A DNA stretch of 57,931 bases, taken from Stenotrophomonas sp. UBA2124 (GTDB lineage: Bacteria > Pseudomonadota > Gammaproteobacteria > Xanthomonadales > Xanthomonadaceae). The stretch covers positions 1 through 57,931 of the forward strand of contig DCXY01000013.1 in NCBI GenBank assembly GCA_002329155.1. Reading direction: 5' to 3'. This document shows, piece after piece, positions 41,587 to 50,217 of the stretch. The notes below the pieces were generated by a model. It saw only the letters and a list, made by a program, of their open reading frames with translations. It did no database searches and had not been told where the DNA came from. Made by a program: the position numbers and the translations under genes. The number at the start of each line of letters is the position of its first letter. Within the stretch, counting starts at the first letter, position 1.

Positions 41587-44500
41587 TCACAGCTTGAAAG
41601 CGATATCGAGCATCACGGTGCGGCCGGGCCCGGGTGTGGCTACCTTCCCCAGTGGGTCCATGTAGTAGCGGTCGGTGAGGTTGTCCACCGACAGTCGCGC
41701 GCTGGCATGAGGGTTGAAGTGGTATTCGGCGTACAGGTCAATCAGGCGCACGGGCTCCCAGCTATATGGAGTGGCGCTGCCCTGGAGCAGTACGGTACCC
41801 AAGCGGTAGCTATAGCCTTTCGCACGCCAATCAGCGTCGTTGGCCAGCAGTCGGTCAAGCTGGCGGTTCTCGGTGCTGCTGTGGTAGCGCAGCCGCGTGC
41901 CGAGCTCCAGCCGCCCATCGAGCATGCGTGTTCCCAGATCCAGATTGAGCGAGGTTCTGGGCTGCAGGGAGAACCAGGACAGCGACCCCGGGAAACCGCC
42001 GGTAAGGCATTCGGGCAGCCGGCCATAGAATGGGTCCAGCATCACCGCGTAGTCCTTGTCGCACATCTTCTGTTCCAGGCGCCGGCTGATGCCCAGGCTG
42101 CCATGCAGGTGACCGGTGTCGAAGCGGCTCTGCAGTTCCAGGCCACTCATGACCTTCCTGTCGAACTGTATGGTGGCCATGTCCATGGTGCGGTCGAAGA
42201 AGTTGCTTATGCTGTTGTGGTAGTAGCTCAGCTTGAGGTCGGCCCTTTGCAACCACGGCAGTAGTCCACCGAGGTCATGGGCATAGCCGACCTCCCAGGC
42301 GAGGTTGCGCTCTGGCCGGCGCAGGTCGAAGTCGAAAGAGCCCGCCCGGCCCCGGCGATTCACCGATTCCAGCAGACTGGGAAAGCGTGCTGCGCTGCCC
42401 AGGCGCACATAGGCGCGTGCGCGGTCGAACAGGCGATACGAGACCGCCAGCTGCGATGACCAGGCCCCCAGCCGCTGTTCTTCCGGTCGCCGCCAGATAT
42501 CTTCGTTCTTTACCGAGACGAGCTGGTATATATCCGGTACCAGCGGTCTGTAACGCGGGTAGAGCCCTCGCTTTCCGTGCGGATCAAGCACCATCTCGAG
42601 CGCATCAATCTCGCCGGTATGGAAGGGGTTCTCATCACGATTGGCCTTGCGGCCATGCAATGGCACTTTGATGCCACTGGCTTTTCGGTTGTCGTCGGTT
42701 CCGGGGCGCAAATAGTAATAGAGGCCGTTTACAGGATCGGGGCTGATGGTGCAGCCGAAACCACAATCGACGGACTTCCGGAAGTCCGTGATGACCTGCT
42801 GATAATCTTCTGCCTGTTCGCTCGTGAGGTTGTACAGCGGAGGCTTCATGTACCACTCGCCGGTATCTGGATCCTTGGTCCATTCGGGCTTTGAATTGGC
42901 AAGGTGGTGAAACGCCTCGGCGGCTTCGTCACTGATGATCTCGCTCCACTCCAGGCGCTGGGACACATTGCGCCGATCGTCACGCCAGCCCCAGTGCTGC
43001 GCCGCGCGTCGGTGTTCGGTTTCCTCGTCGAAACTGGAGTAGCGGCCATAGCGGATGCCGGCGGCGACCTGCAGGCGGTCGCTGGCCTTCCAGTCAAGAT
43101 TCAGGCGGGTTCCGCACTCCTGCCGCCGTCCCGATGCCGGGCCGAAGAACAGGGTGGTGAGGCCCCCAGCCATGGAGGCGACCTCCACCGGCACGTGGTC
43201 ATGCTGGCCCTCACGCTGCCAATCGACGGTGGCGGTCAGCAACAGGCGCTCGCCAAGACGGAAGCGGTTGCTCAGATCAAAGCCGTTGCGCGTAGCGCGG
43301 GTGTCGTGGCGGGTACCGATGAAGATGTTGTATCTGCCATCTATATTGGGCAGTCGTTCCGGTGGCGTGGTAGCCGGTGGAATCACTCCATATTCGATCA
43401 TCAAGGCGCAGACTTCGTCGCCGGCATAGACCCGCGAGTGGCATTCCACCCAGCGGTCCCAATCCAGGTCCTTGCCTTTGGTCAGGTAGGTGGTATCGCC
43501 GGTCTGGTAGCGGGTACTGCGGGTGAGTGTGCGCCATGCACTCATTTCAAGATCCAGCCATGCAGAGCCGGCGGGCTTGGCCTCGTAACCGATGCGGTAG
43601 ACGTCCTGATCGATCACTGTGGCCGGGAACGGATAGCCGAACGCGCCACGGGCGAAGTTGAGCAGCTTGTCTTCGTTGAGCATGCCAAACAGCGCTTCCA
43701 GCGAGGCGGCAGGAAGCTCGCCGAAATCGAGCTGGTTGTGGGTATAGCCGAAGCTCAGCTTCTGCTGCCCCGGCAGGTACCAGTTGTTCTTGAGCAGCAG
43801 GCTCTCGGCATTGCTATGGGTGAAGGGTACTTCGTAGCGTGGTGCGAACAGGCGGGCGATGTCTGGATACAGGTTGCGGGCGCTGCTGCGTATGCCCATG
43901 CCTTCTTCCGAGCCGTTGTACAGGTAGTCCCCGGCGCCGTGCTTGCCGGCGAAGTAGTTGCCGCGCTGGCTGTCACTATAGGCCGCCATCACATCGAACA
44001 TGGTGTTGCGGTAGCCGGTGGCCAGGAACAGCCTGTGGTCGTGCAGGTTGTAGCGAGACACATCGCCGCGATCACGTGTCGGGATCATGGGTTTGGTGAA
44101 CGCCACCCCGGTCTGATTGAAGGGCACTGCGGTTATAGCGCCAGGTACATCGCGGTAGTCCTTGCCAACGATGGAGGCAGGGCCAAATGTACTCTTGACC
44201 GAGTTGCTGCCGGCCCCAGTCTTGAGCTCGATGCCCCAGTTGCCGCCCGGGGAGATGAGGTCTTCGGCCTCGATGGTGCGAATGGCCACCGAGCCACCAA
44301 TGCCGCTCTTGATGCCACGGCTCATCGAAGGCCCTTTCTCGATCTCGATGCTGCGGAACAGGTTTGGGTCCAGATAATTGCGGTTGTTGACACCGCGCAT
44401 GGCCATCCATACATCCAGTGATTGCACGGTGCCATCTACCGTGACTGGAATGCGACCGTTGCCGGAAAGGCCGCGGATGTTGGGAAACAATGCCGAACCA

Positions 44501-44817
44501 TTGCGGTTGTCGGTGTTGTAGACACCGTTCATGCCGGCGAATACATCACCCGTGGATACGCCTCGGTAGCGATCCAGTGTCTGCCGGTCGACATGAAGGT
44601 GGGAGATGTTCTTGTCGTACACATCATCCTGCGCTTTCTGGTCGCGGCTGCGCTGTTCCCTGACTTCCAGTGTGTCCAGTTCCACTGCAGGCTGGCGGTG
44701 CTGGCGTGCGGATTCACGCGCCGGGTCCTGGGCGGTTGCGGCATCGGCCATGCTCAGACAGGCCAGGCCGATGGCCAGGGGCAGGCCACGCAATGTGGGT
44801 GGACAACGGTGTTTCAT
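41587..44817 (-). CDS. large TonB-dependent receptor, probable hemophilin/heme receptor (HphR-like)
   Basis: 1076 aa from the ATG at 44817, with GAGGA 7 bases before it. Signal peptide (RGLPLAIGLACLSMADAATA), TonB-box-like ELDTLEVREQ, a plug with VSTGDVFAGMNGVYNTDNRN and FRSIEIEKGPSMSRGIKSGI, then an unusually long barrel with extended Cys-bearing loops (DCGFGCTISPDP, VECHSRVYAGDEVCALMIEY). The end MLDIAFKL lacks the usual terminal Phe. The long loops fit a receptor that docks a protein carrier rather than a siderophore. It is first of receptor-cargo-Slam on one strand, with 61 bases to the cargo gene, which contains A8 and A6 tracts. Ligand assignment follows from context. Confidence 0.85.
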   Translation of the reverse strand: MKHRCPPTLRGLPLAIGLACLSMADAATAQDPARESARQHRQPAVELDTLEVREQRSRDQKAQDDVYDKNISHLHVDRQTLDRYRGVSTGDVFAGMNGVYNTDNRNGSALFPNIRGLSGNGRIPVTVDGTVQSLDVWMAMRGVNNRNYLDPNLFRSIEIEKGPSMSRGIKSGIGGSVAIRTIEAEDLISPGGNWGIELKTGAGSNSVKSTFGPASIVGKDYRDVPGAITAVPFNQTGVAFTKPMIPTRDRGDVSRYNLHDHRLFLATGYRNTMFDVMAAYSDSQRGNYFAGKHGAGDYLYNGSEEGMGIRSSARNLYPDIARLFAPRYEVPFTHSNAESLLLKNNWYLPGQQKLSFGYTHNQLDFGELPAASLEALFGMLNEDKLLNFARGAFGYPFPATVIDQDVYRIGYEAKPAGSAWLDLEMSAWRTLTRSTRYQTGDTTYLTKGKDLDWDRWVECHSRVYAGDEVCALMIEYGVIPPATTPPERLPNIDGRYNIFIGTRHDTRATRNGFDLSNRFRLGERLLLTATVDWQREGQHDHVPVEVASMAGGLTTLFFGPASGRRQECGTRLNLDWKASDRLQVAAGIRYGRYSSFDEETEHRRAAQHWGWRDDRRNVSQRLEWSEIISDEAAEAFHHLANSKPEWTKDPDTGEWYMKPPLYNLTSEQAEDYQQVITDFRKSVDCGFGCTISPDPVNGLYYYLRPGTDDNRKASGIKVPLHGRKANRDENPFHTGEIDALEMVLDPHGKRGLYPRYRPLVPDIYQLVSVKNEDIWRRPEEQRLGAWSSQLAVSYRLFDRARAYVRLGSAARFPSLLESVNRRGRAGSFDFDLRRPERNLAWEVGYAHDLGGLLPWLQRADLKLSYYHNSISNFFDRTMDMATIQFDRKVMSGLELQSRFDTGHLHGSLGISRRLEQKMCDKDYAVMLDPFYGRLPECLTGGFPGSLSWFSLQPRTSLNLDLGTRMLDGRLELGTRLRYHSSTENRQLDRLLANDADWRAKGYSYRLGTVLLQGSATPYSWEPVRLIDLYAEYHFNPHASARLSVDNLTDRYYMDPLGKVATPGPGRTVMLDIAFKL

Positions 44818-45008
44818 CGACATTCCTCGTCTTGGCGTGAGAACGACAGGCAGAACCCAGCTCTGCTGGCATGCGGCAGGGAAGGCCACGCGTCCGTTGC
44901 GCGGCCCTGGGCATCGTGGGTTGGGTGGGTGCGTCTGGCCGGGTGGCGCGCGGAGGCGGGCTGCTGGCGAATGGGGCGCATTCTCAGCTTGGTGGCGCAC
45001 ATGCTCCG

Positions 45009-45022
45009 CTGACATATGTCAG
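45009..45022. promoter_or_regulatory. perfect palindrome of Crp/Fnr geometry upstream of the heme receptor
   Basis: CTGACATATGTCAG is a perfect 14-base palindrome with 5-N4-5 spacing (CTGAC-ATAT-GTCAG), the geometry of Crp/Fnr-superfamily sites such as TTGAT-N4-ATCAA. It lies 192 bases upstream of the receptor start, between that gene and a Crp/Fnr-type regulator on the same strand. It is a plausible target of that regulator. Confidence 0.5.
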
Positions 45023-45095
45023 TCGGCGGATTTCCGCCCATGCGCGCTTGCTACGCGCACTTGTGCAATGCGCGTGCTGGCGCTTTGGACAGAGC

Positions 45096-45863
45096 TCAAC
45101 GCAGGTTGCAGCAACCCTGCATGGCGGCACCCTGCAAGCGTCGGCCCGCGTGAGGGGGCGGCAGGCCGACCAGTGCGCATAGTGCCTCGATATCCACCAG
45201 CACCAGCGTGCGGCCCTTGCCGCTGACCAGGCCGGCCTGCCGGTATTTCTGCAGCAATCTGGACAGTGTTTCTGGCGTCATTGCCAATTGCCCGGCAAGC
45301 ACATTGATGCTGACCGGTATGTCGATCCAGTGGGATTGGCTGTGGTGTCGCAGGTCCAGCAGGTAGCTGACCAGGCGCTGGCCGGCATTGTTCAGGCTGA
45401 GCTGTTCGACACGGTCTATCACTTCGTATAGCCGCCGCGACATGGCGGTGAGCATGGCCCGCATCAGCGTGGGCGTGTGCTCGCACAGCTCAAGCAATGC
45501 GCCGCGCGGGAATGCGTGCAGCAGACAGTCGCGCGCCACGCGCGCGGCAACCGGGTAACGCGCCGGCTCCAGGAACATGGCCGCCTCAGCCAACAGCTCC
45601 CCGGGCCCGAGCTGCTGGAACACCTTGTTCTCACCCTGTACGGTGGGACGGAAAAGCTGCACTTCACCTTCGGCAATGGCGTAGAAGAAGTCGGCGTTCT
45701 GCCCTTCGTGGAACAGCTCGCGGCCCGCAGGCCAACGGCGCTCACGCGCCTGCGCAGTCAGGCCGGCCAATGCATGTGGCGATACGCAGGCAAACACCGG
45801 TGAGGCATGCAGACAGGCCAGCGCCGGTGAGGAGGGGGGCGGGGGCGCAGTGATAATTGTCAT
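45096..45863 (-). CDS. Crp/Fnr-family transcriptional regulator of the heme locus
   Basis: 255 aa from the ATG at 45863. The cyclic-nucleotide-binding-like beta-roll spans about 25-140 (GRELFHEGQNADFFYAIAEG, FQQLGPGELLAEAAMFLEPA), then the dimer helix (LMRAMLTAMSRRLYEVIDRV) and the winged helix-turn-helix (SINVLAGQLAMTPETLSRLL, QKYRQAGLVSGKGRTLVLVD). cAMP-binding Arg/Ser signatures are not evident. Cys occurs near the N-terminus (ALACLHASPVFACV) and as a C-terminal CC pair (MQGCCNLR), leaving redox, metal or heme sensing open. It lies 278 bases upstream of the receptor in the same direction; a Fur box precedes it and a Crp/Fnr-like palindrome precedes the receptor. Confidence 0.9.
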   Translation of the reverse strand: MTIITAPPPPSSPALACLHASPVFACVSPHALAGLTAQARERRWPAGRELFHEGQNADFFYAIAEGEVQLFRPTVQGENKVFQQLGPGELLAEAAMFLEPARYPVAARVARDCLLHAFPRGALLELCEHTPTLMRAMLTAMSRRLYEVIDRVEQLSLNNAGQRLVSYLLDLRHHSQSHWIDIPVSINVLAGQLAMTPETLSRLLQKYRQAGLVSGKGRTLVLVDIEALCALVGLPPPHAGRRLQGAAMQGCCNLR

Positions 45864-45889
45864 TGGGCGGGTAGGCCGGCGCAGGCAGC

Positions 45890-45908
45890 ATTAATGATAA
45901 TCAATATC
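45890..45908 (+). promoter_or_regulatory. Fur box between divergent genes of the heme locus
   Basis: ATTAATGATAATCAATATC matches the Fur consensus GATAATGATAATCATTATC at 16 of 19 positions. It is centred between the start codons at 45863 (minus) and 45936 (plus), 26-27 bases from each, so repression by Fe-Fur could silence both units. The spacing places it over or beside both core promoters. Confidence 0.8.
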
Positions 45909-45935
45909 AACACGTGATGCTGCGGAGATGACAAC

Positions 45936-46379
45936 GTGATGTACGGGCTGCTCGTTACCTTTCACCTGCTGTGCGCGGTGGTGTTCATTGGCATCGTGTT
46001 CTTCGAGGTGCTGTTCCTCGAAAAGATCCGCCCGTATCTGCCTGCCCAGTACATGAGCCTGCTGGAAGAGGGCATCCACCGGCGTGGCCGCAAGCTCATG
46101 CCGTGGTTCGTGGGTGGGTTGTTCCTGTCCGGGGCAACGATGGCGCTGGCATTCCACCGGACGGCATTGACTGCGCCGTTTGCTTCGTCCTTCGGCACAC
46201 TGTTGTCATTGAAGATACTGCTGGCGGTGAGCGTGCTGGTGCACTTCATCCTGGCGATGCGCTACGCGGTATGCGGCACCATGACCTCGCGCCGGTTCCG
46301 CTACACGCACCTGAGCGTGTTCTTCCACATGCTGCTGATCGTGCTGCTGGCCAAAGGCATGTACTACATCCAATGGTGA
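45936..46379 (+). CDS. small integral membrane protein, CopD-like, Fur-controlled
   Basis: 147 aa with four predicted membrane helices: LLVTFHLLCAVVFIGIVFFE (3-22), LMPWFVGGLFLSGATMALAF (about 54-73), TLLSLKILLAVSVLVHFILA (about 86-105) and LSVFFHMLLIVLLAKGMYYI (about 126-145). His residues lie within or near helices 1, 3 and 4 (FHLL, VHFIL, FFHMLL) and HLSV, suited to bind heme or a metal as in b-type cytochromes and CopD. It starts 27 bases after a Fur box and is divergent from the Crp/Fnr gene, so it probably belongs to the heme locus, perhaps for heme handling at the inner membrane. The function is inferred from context. Confidence 0.78.
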   Translation: MMYGLLVTFHLLCAVVFIGIVFFEVLFLEKIRPYLPAQYMSLLEEGIHRRGRKLMPWFVGGLFLSGATMALAFHRTALTAPFASSFGTLLSLKILLAVSVLVHFILAMRYAVCGTMTSRRFRYTHLSVFFHMLLIVLLAKGMYYIQW

Positions 46380-46409
46380 GTGCTCTGGCTTGCAATTGGC
46401 GGCCGCAAC

Positions 46410-47303
46410 TCAGCCCGCGTCGCCATCACCGCCCAGCTGTTCCACCAGGTAGTCGATGAAGCTGCGCACCTTCGGGGCAAGGTGGCTGCGGCTGGCATAG
46501 ACGGCGTGGATGCCGATGGGGGGTACTTCCCAGTCCGGCAGCACCGGTACCAGCCGGCCATCGTCCAGTGCCTGGCTGATGATGAAATCCGGCTGGGCGA
46601 TGATGCCCATGCCGGCGATGGCCGCTTCGCGCAGCACTTCGCCATTGTTGGCACGCATGTGCGGGTTGAGCGGGACGTTGACCTCGCCCTGCGGGCCACG
46701 CAGCGGCCAGCTGTCGCCGCCGTACTCGTAAGCAAGGCATTCGTGGCCGGCCAGATCCTGCGGTGTGGCCGGCGTGCCGCGGCGGGCCAGGTAGGACGGC
46801 GCGGCGCACAGGCTGATGCGCGCCTGCGCCAGCCGCCGTGCGATCAGCGAGGGCGATGGCTGGCGGGTGATGCGGATGGCCAGGTCGAAACCTTCCTCCA
46901 CCATGTCCACCACGCGGTCGGCCAGTGACAGGTCCAGCTCCACCTGCGGGTAGCGTGCGCAGTAACCGGGCAGCAGCGGTGCCAGCCGGGTGATGCCGTA
47001 GCTGACCGGTGCATTGATGCGCAGGCGGCCAGAGGGTTGCAGTGCCTGCGCGCCCACCGAGGCTTCCAGCTCGTCGAACTCGGCCAGCAACTGCACGCAA
47101 CGCTGGTAGTAGGCCGCGCCAGTGCTGGTGGGGCTTACCCGCCGGGTGGTGCGGTTGAGCAGGCGCGCGGACAGGCGCTTTTCCAGCGCGGCGATCTGCC
47201 GGGTCACCGCCGTGGTGGAGAGATCCAGCGCCTCGGCCGCGGCGCTGAAGCCGTTGCGCTCGACCACGGCGACAAAGACCCGCATGGCATCGATGGTGTC
47301 CAT
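46410..47303 (-). CDS. LysR-family transcriptional regulator
   Basis: 297 aa. The N-terminal helix-turn-helix is typical (MDTIDAMRVFVAVVERNGFS, ALDLSTTAVTRQIAALEKRL), followed by the substrate-binding domain beginning SGRLRINAPVSYGITRLAPL. It belongs to the CrgA/DmlR-like subgroup. It is divergent from an extradiol dioxygenase gene with 103 bases between the starts, the usual layout for a LysR protein and its target. The intergenic DNA is AT-rich (TGGCAATAAAACG), suitable for a promoter and operator; no exact T-N11-A site is assigned. The effector is unknown. Confidence 0.92.
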   Translation of the reverse strand: MDTIDAMRVFVAVVERNGFSAAAEALDLSTTAVTRQIAALEKRLSARLLNRTTRRVSPTSTGAAYYQRCVQLLAEFDELEASVGAQALQPSGRLRINAPVSYGITRLAPLLPGYCARYPQVELDLSLADRVVDMVEEGFDLAIRITRQPSPSLIARRLAQARISLCAAPSYLARRGTPATPQDLAGHECLAYEYGGDSWPLRGPQGEVNVPLNPHMRANNGEVLREAAIAGMGIIAQPDFIISQALDDGRLVPVLPDWEVPPIGIHAVYASRSHLAPKVRSFIDYLVEQLGGDGDAG

Positions 47304-47406
47304 TATTTCTATTCTGGCAATAAAACGTTGCTGGTGAGATTATTTGTTGCAGTGATGGTGTGCAATATGCTGACAGACATCAATTTCTGCCCGACGGGAG
47401 GGCACC

Positions 47407-48216
47407 ATGAATCGCTTGCCTTCACTGTATATCTCGCATGGCTCCCCGATGACTGCGTTGCAGCCGGGCCAAGTGGGGCCGCGCCTGGCCGAGCTGGCCG
47501 CTGGCCTGGAGCGCCCGCGCGCCATTGTGATGGCCTCGGCGCACTGGCTGGGCCGCACGCCGCAGGTATCGGCCGCGCCGATGCCGGAAACCATCCATGA
47601 TTTTGGCGGTTTCCCACCGGAGCTGTACGAACTGCAGTACCCCGCGCCCGGCGCACCTGCGCTGGCCAAGGACGTGGCCATGCGCCTGGCCGAGGCCGGC
47701 CTGCAGCCGGTGATCGACCCGCTGCGTGGCCTGGACCACGGCGCGTGGGTGCCGCTGCGCTATCTCTACCCACAGGCTGACATCCCCGTGTTGCAGGTAT
47801 CGGTACAGCCTTCGCTTGGGCCGGCGCATCAGTTCGCCATGGGCCGTGCACTGGCGCCGCTGCGCGAGCAGGGCGTGCTGCTGATCGGCTCGGGCAGCAT
47901 CACCCACAACCTGCATGACTGGCGCAACCATGCGCAGGGCAAGGAGGCGCCCTATGTGCGCCCGTTCATTGGCTGGATGGAGCAGAAGCTGGAGGCCGAT
48001 GACCTGCCGGCGCTGTTCGACTACCGCCGCCAGGCACCGTTTGCGGTGCAGGCCCATCCCACCGACGAGCACCTGCTGCCGCTGTACTTCGCCATGGGCG
48101 CGGCCGGCTCGGATGCCCTGGGCGCGCAGCGCATCGATGCGGGCATCGACATGGGCTTCCTGGCCATGGACATCTACCGTTTCGACGGTGCGCAGGCACA
48201 GCCGAACGCTGCCTGA
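47407..48216 (+). CDS. LigB-type extradiol dioxygenase (YgiD/4,5-DOPA dioxygenase family)
   Basis: 269 aa, with GGGAGGG before the ATG. The class III extradiol fold is evident: metal-site His in LYISHGSPMTALQPG, VMASAHWLGRTPQV, then GLDHGAWVPLRYLYPQADIP and GSGSITHNLHDW, with the C-terminal YRRQAPFAVQAHPTDEHLLP. These enzymes bind Fe(II) or Zn and open the ring of catechol-type substrates; YgiD acts on L-DOPA. The true substrate here is not known. Likely controlled by the divergent LysR protein. Confidence 0.9.
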   Translation: MNRLPSLYISHGSPMTALQPGQVGPRLAELAAGLERPRAIVMASAHWLGRTPQVSAAPMPETIHDFGGFPPELYELQYPAPGAPALAKDVAMRLAEAGLQPVIDPLRGLDHGAWVPLRYLYPQADIPVLQVSVQPSLGPAHQFAMGRALAPLREQGVLLIGSGSITHNLHDWRNHAQGKEAPYVRPFIGWMEQKLEADDLPALFDYRRQAPFAVQAHPTDEHLLPLYFAMGAAGSDALGAQRIDAGIDMGFLAMDIYRFDGAQAQPNAA

Positions 48217-48445
48217 GCCCTGCGGCCAGATGTAGTTGAACGATGGGCGAGGGCGGTTCTGCCTTCGTCCGCCGCTTTTCCATGGCAGGCGCAGCAAGCG
48301 GCGCAAGGCGGGCGCTCCGCGCACCGCTCAGCCGCTGCCGGACGCCACGCCATTGCAGATGTGCATTCGCAGCAACACCCTGCTGTGCTAGTTTTTCCGG
48401 AACCATGGTGCCGTGGTTTCGCACGCGCCTGCTTCTGGAACGCGC

Positions 48446-50089
48446 ATGCATACGATTGAAGTCGTCCTGGCGATGCTGGTGGCCGTTGTCGCCAGCGGTT
48501 ACCTGGTCCGAATCCTGCCCATCTCGCTGCCGCTGCCGCTGGTGCAGATCGGCTTGGGCGCGCTGATCTCCGGTGTGTTCAAGCGCGGGCATGCGCTGGA
48601 GCCGGACATGTTCTTCCTGCTGTTCCTGCCGCCGCTGCTGTTCCTGGACGGCTGGCGCATTCCCAAGCAGGGGCTGTTCCGCGACAAGGGCGCGATCCTG
48701 GAGCTGGCCTTCGGCCTGGTGGTGTTCACCGTTGTGGGTGCGGGCCTGCTGATCCACTGGCTGATCCCGGCGATGCCGCTGCCGGTGGCCTTCGCGCTGG
48801 CGGCGATCATTTCGCCCACCGACCCGGTGGCGGTCAGCGCCATCGCCTCGCGCGTGCCCATTCCCAAGCGCCTGATGCACATCCTGGAAGGCGAATCGCT
48901 GCTCAATGATGCGTCGGGCCTGGTGTGTTTCCGCTTCGCGGTGGCGGCGGTGATGACCGGCACATTCTCGCTGGCACAGGCCTCGGTGACCTTCCTGTGG
49001 GTGGCGCTGGCCGGCCTGGCCATCGGCGTGGCGGTGACCTGGGGCGTATCCACCTTCCAACGTTGGCTGTGGCGTGGCTTCGGCGAGGAGCCGGGCGCGG
49101 CGCTGCTGGTCAACCTGCTGATCCCCTTCGCCGCCTACCTGCTGGCCGAAGAGCTGAACGCCTCCGGCATTCTTGCCGCGGTGGCCGCCGGCATCACCAT
49201 GAGCTACGTGGAGCTCACCGGCCGCATCAGCGGCAGCATGCGCGTGCAGCGCAGCGCGGTCTGGAACATGGTGCAGTTCACCTTCAACGGCATCATGTTC
49301 GTGCTGCTGGGCGAGCAGTTGCCCGGTATCGTCGAGCGCGCCATCCAGATGATGAGCGAAACCGGGCACCACAACCCGTGGTGGCTGGTGGTATACGTGC
49401 TGGCGATCAATGCCATGCTGATCGTGCTGCGCCTGGCCTGGGTATGGCTGTCGCTGCGCTGGAACCTGCTGCGCGCGCGCATGCGTGGCGAGCAGGGCAC
49501 GCAGACACCGTGGCGCGTGGTGCTGGCGATGTCGGTGGCTGGTGTGCGCGGTGCCATCACCCTGGCCGGCGTGTTGACCCTGCCGCTGATGTTGCCGACA
49601 GGGGAGCCGTTCCCGGCACGTGACCTGGTGATTTTCCTGGCTGCGGCGGTGATCCTGATTTCTCTGATCGCTGCCAGTCTATTGCTGCCGCGCCTGCTCA
49701 AGGGGCTTGAGCTGCCCAAGGATGACGATGGCCGCCGCGAGGAGGACCTGGCGCGCAAGCTGTCGTCCAAGGCCGCACTGGCGGCAGTGGAAAAGACCCG
49801 GCAGCAGCTCTCCGACGGCCAGAGCACCACCAACGTGCAGCTGTACAACGATGCCGCAGCACGGGTGAGTCTGTTGTACCAGCGCGTGCTGGATAAAGGC
49901 ATCAGCCCCGACGAGGACCCGGACAAGGTGCGGCGCATGGAGCAGGCTTATCGCAGCCTGCGTTCGGCCGGCCTCAATGCCGAGCGCGAGGAGCTGTTCC
50001 GGCTGACCCGCCGCGGTCAGATTACCGACGAGGTGGCACGCAAGCTGATCCGCAACCTGGACCTGCTGGAAAGCCGCCAGCGCGATTGA
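48446..50089 (+). CDS. Na+/H+ antiporter, NhaP/CPA1 family
   Basis: 547 aa from the ATG at 48446 with TGGAAC upstream. About 11-12 membrane helices occupy residues 1-420. The CPA1 ion-site motifs are clear: AAIISPTDPVAVSAIASRVP and ILEGESLLNDASGLVCFRFA, then ELNASGILAAVAAGITMSYV and a late MSVAGVRGAITLAG. The last 120 residues are a charged cytoplasmic domain (VEKTRQQLSDGQSTTNVQLY) likely regulatory. It exchanges cytoplasmic Na+ or K+ for protons across the inner membrane. Monocistronic, with no obvious regulator nearby. Confidence 0.93.
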   Translation: MHTIEVVLAMLVAVVASGYLVRILPISLPLPLVQIGLGALISGVFKRGHALEPDMFFLLFLPPLLFLDGWRIPKQGLFRDKGAILELAFGLVVFTVVGAGLLIHWLIPAMPLPVAFALAAIISPTDPVAVSAIASRVPIPKRLMHILEGESLLNDASGLVCFRFAVAAVMTGTFSLAQASVTFLWVALAGLAIGVAVTWGVSTFQRWLWRGFGEEPGAALLVNLLIPFAAYLLAEELNASGILAAVAAGITMSYVELTGRISGSMRVQRSAVWNMVQFTFNGIMFVLLGEQLPGIVERAIQMMSETGHHNPWWLVVYVLAINAMLIVLRLAWVWLSLRWNLLRARMRGEQGTQTPWRVVLAMSVAGVRGAITLAGVLTLPLMLPTGEPFPARDLVIFLAAAVILISLIAASLLLPRLLKGLELPKDDDGRREEDLARKLSSKAALAAVEKTRQQLSDGQSTTNVQLYNDAAARVSLLYQRVLDKGISPDEDPDKVRRMEQAYRSLRSAGLNAEREELFRLTRRGQITDEVARKLIRNLDLLESRQRD

Positions 50090-50217
50090 GGGCGGCTTGG
50101 ACGGCTGTTGGGGTGGGAGAAGAGGCGGCCTTGGCCAAGCATCGGGCGTGGCATGAGGCTGGGTGCGCAGCTTCGCCATGTGGCGTACCATCAGTGCCAT
50201 GTGGCGGGAGGTTGCTC

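Noticed and set aside
45849..45867. Second Fur box overlapping the start of the Crp/Fnr gene
   Set aside because: CGCAGTGATAATTGTCATT matches only 11 of 19 consensus positions; the neighbouring 16/19 site explains control better.
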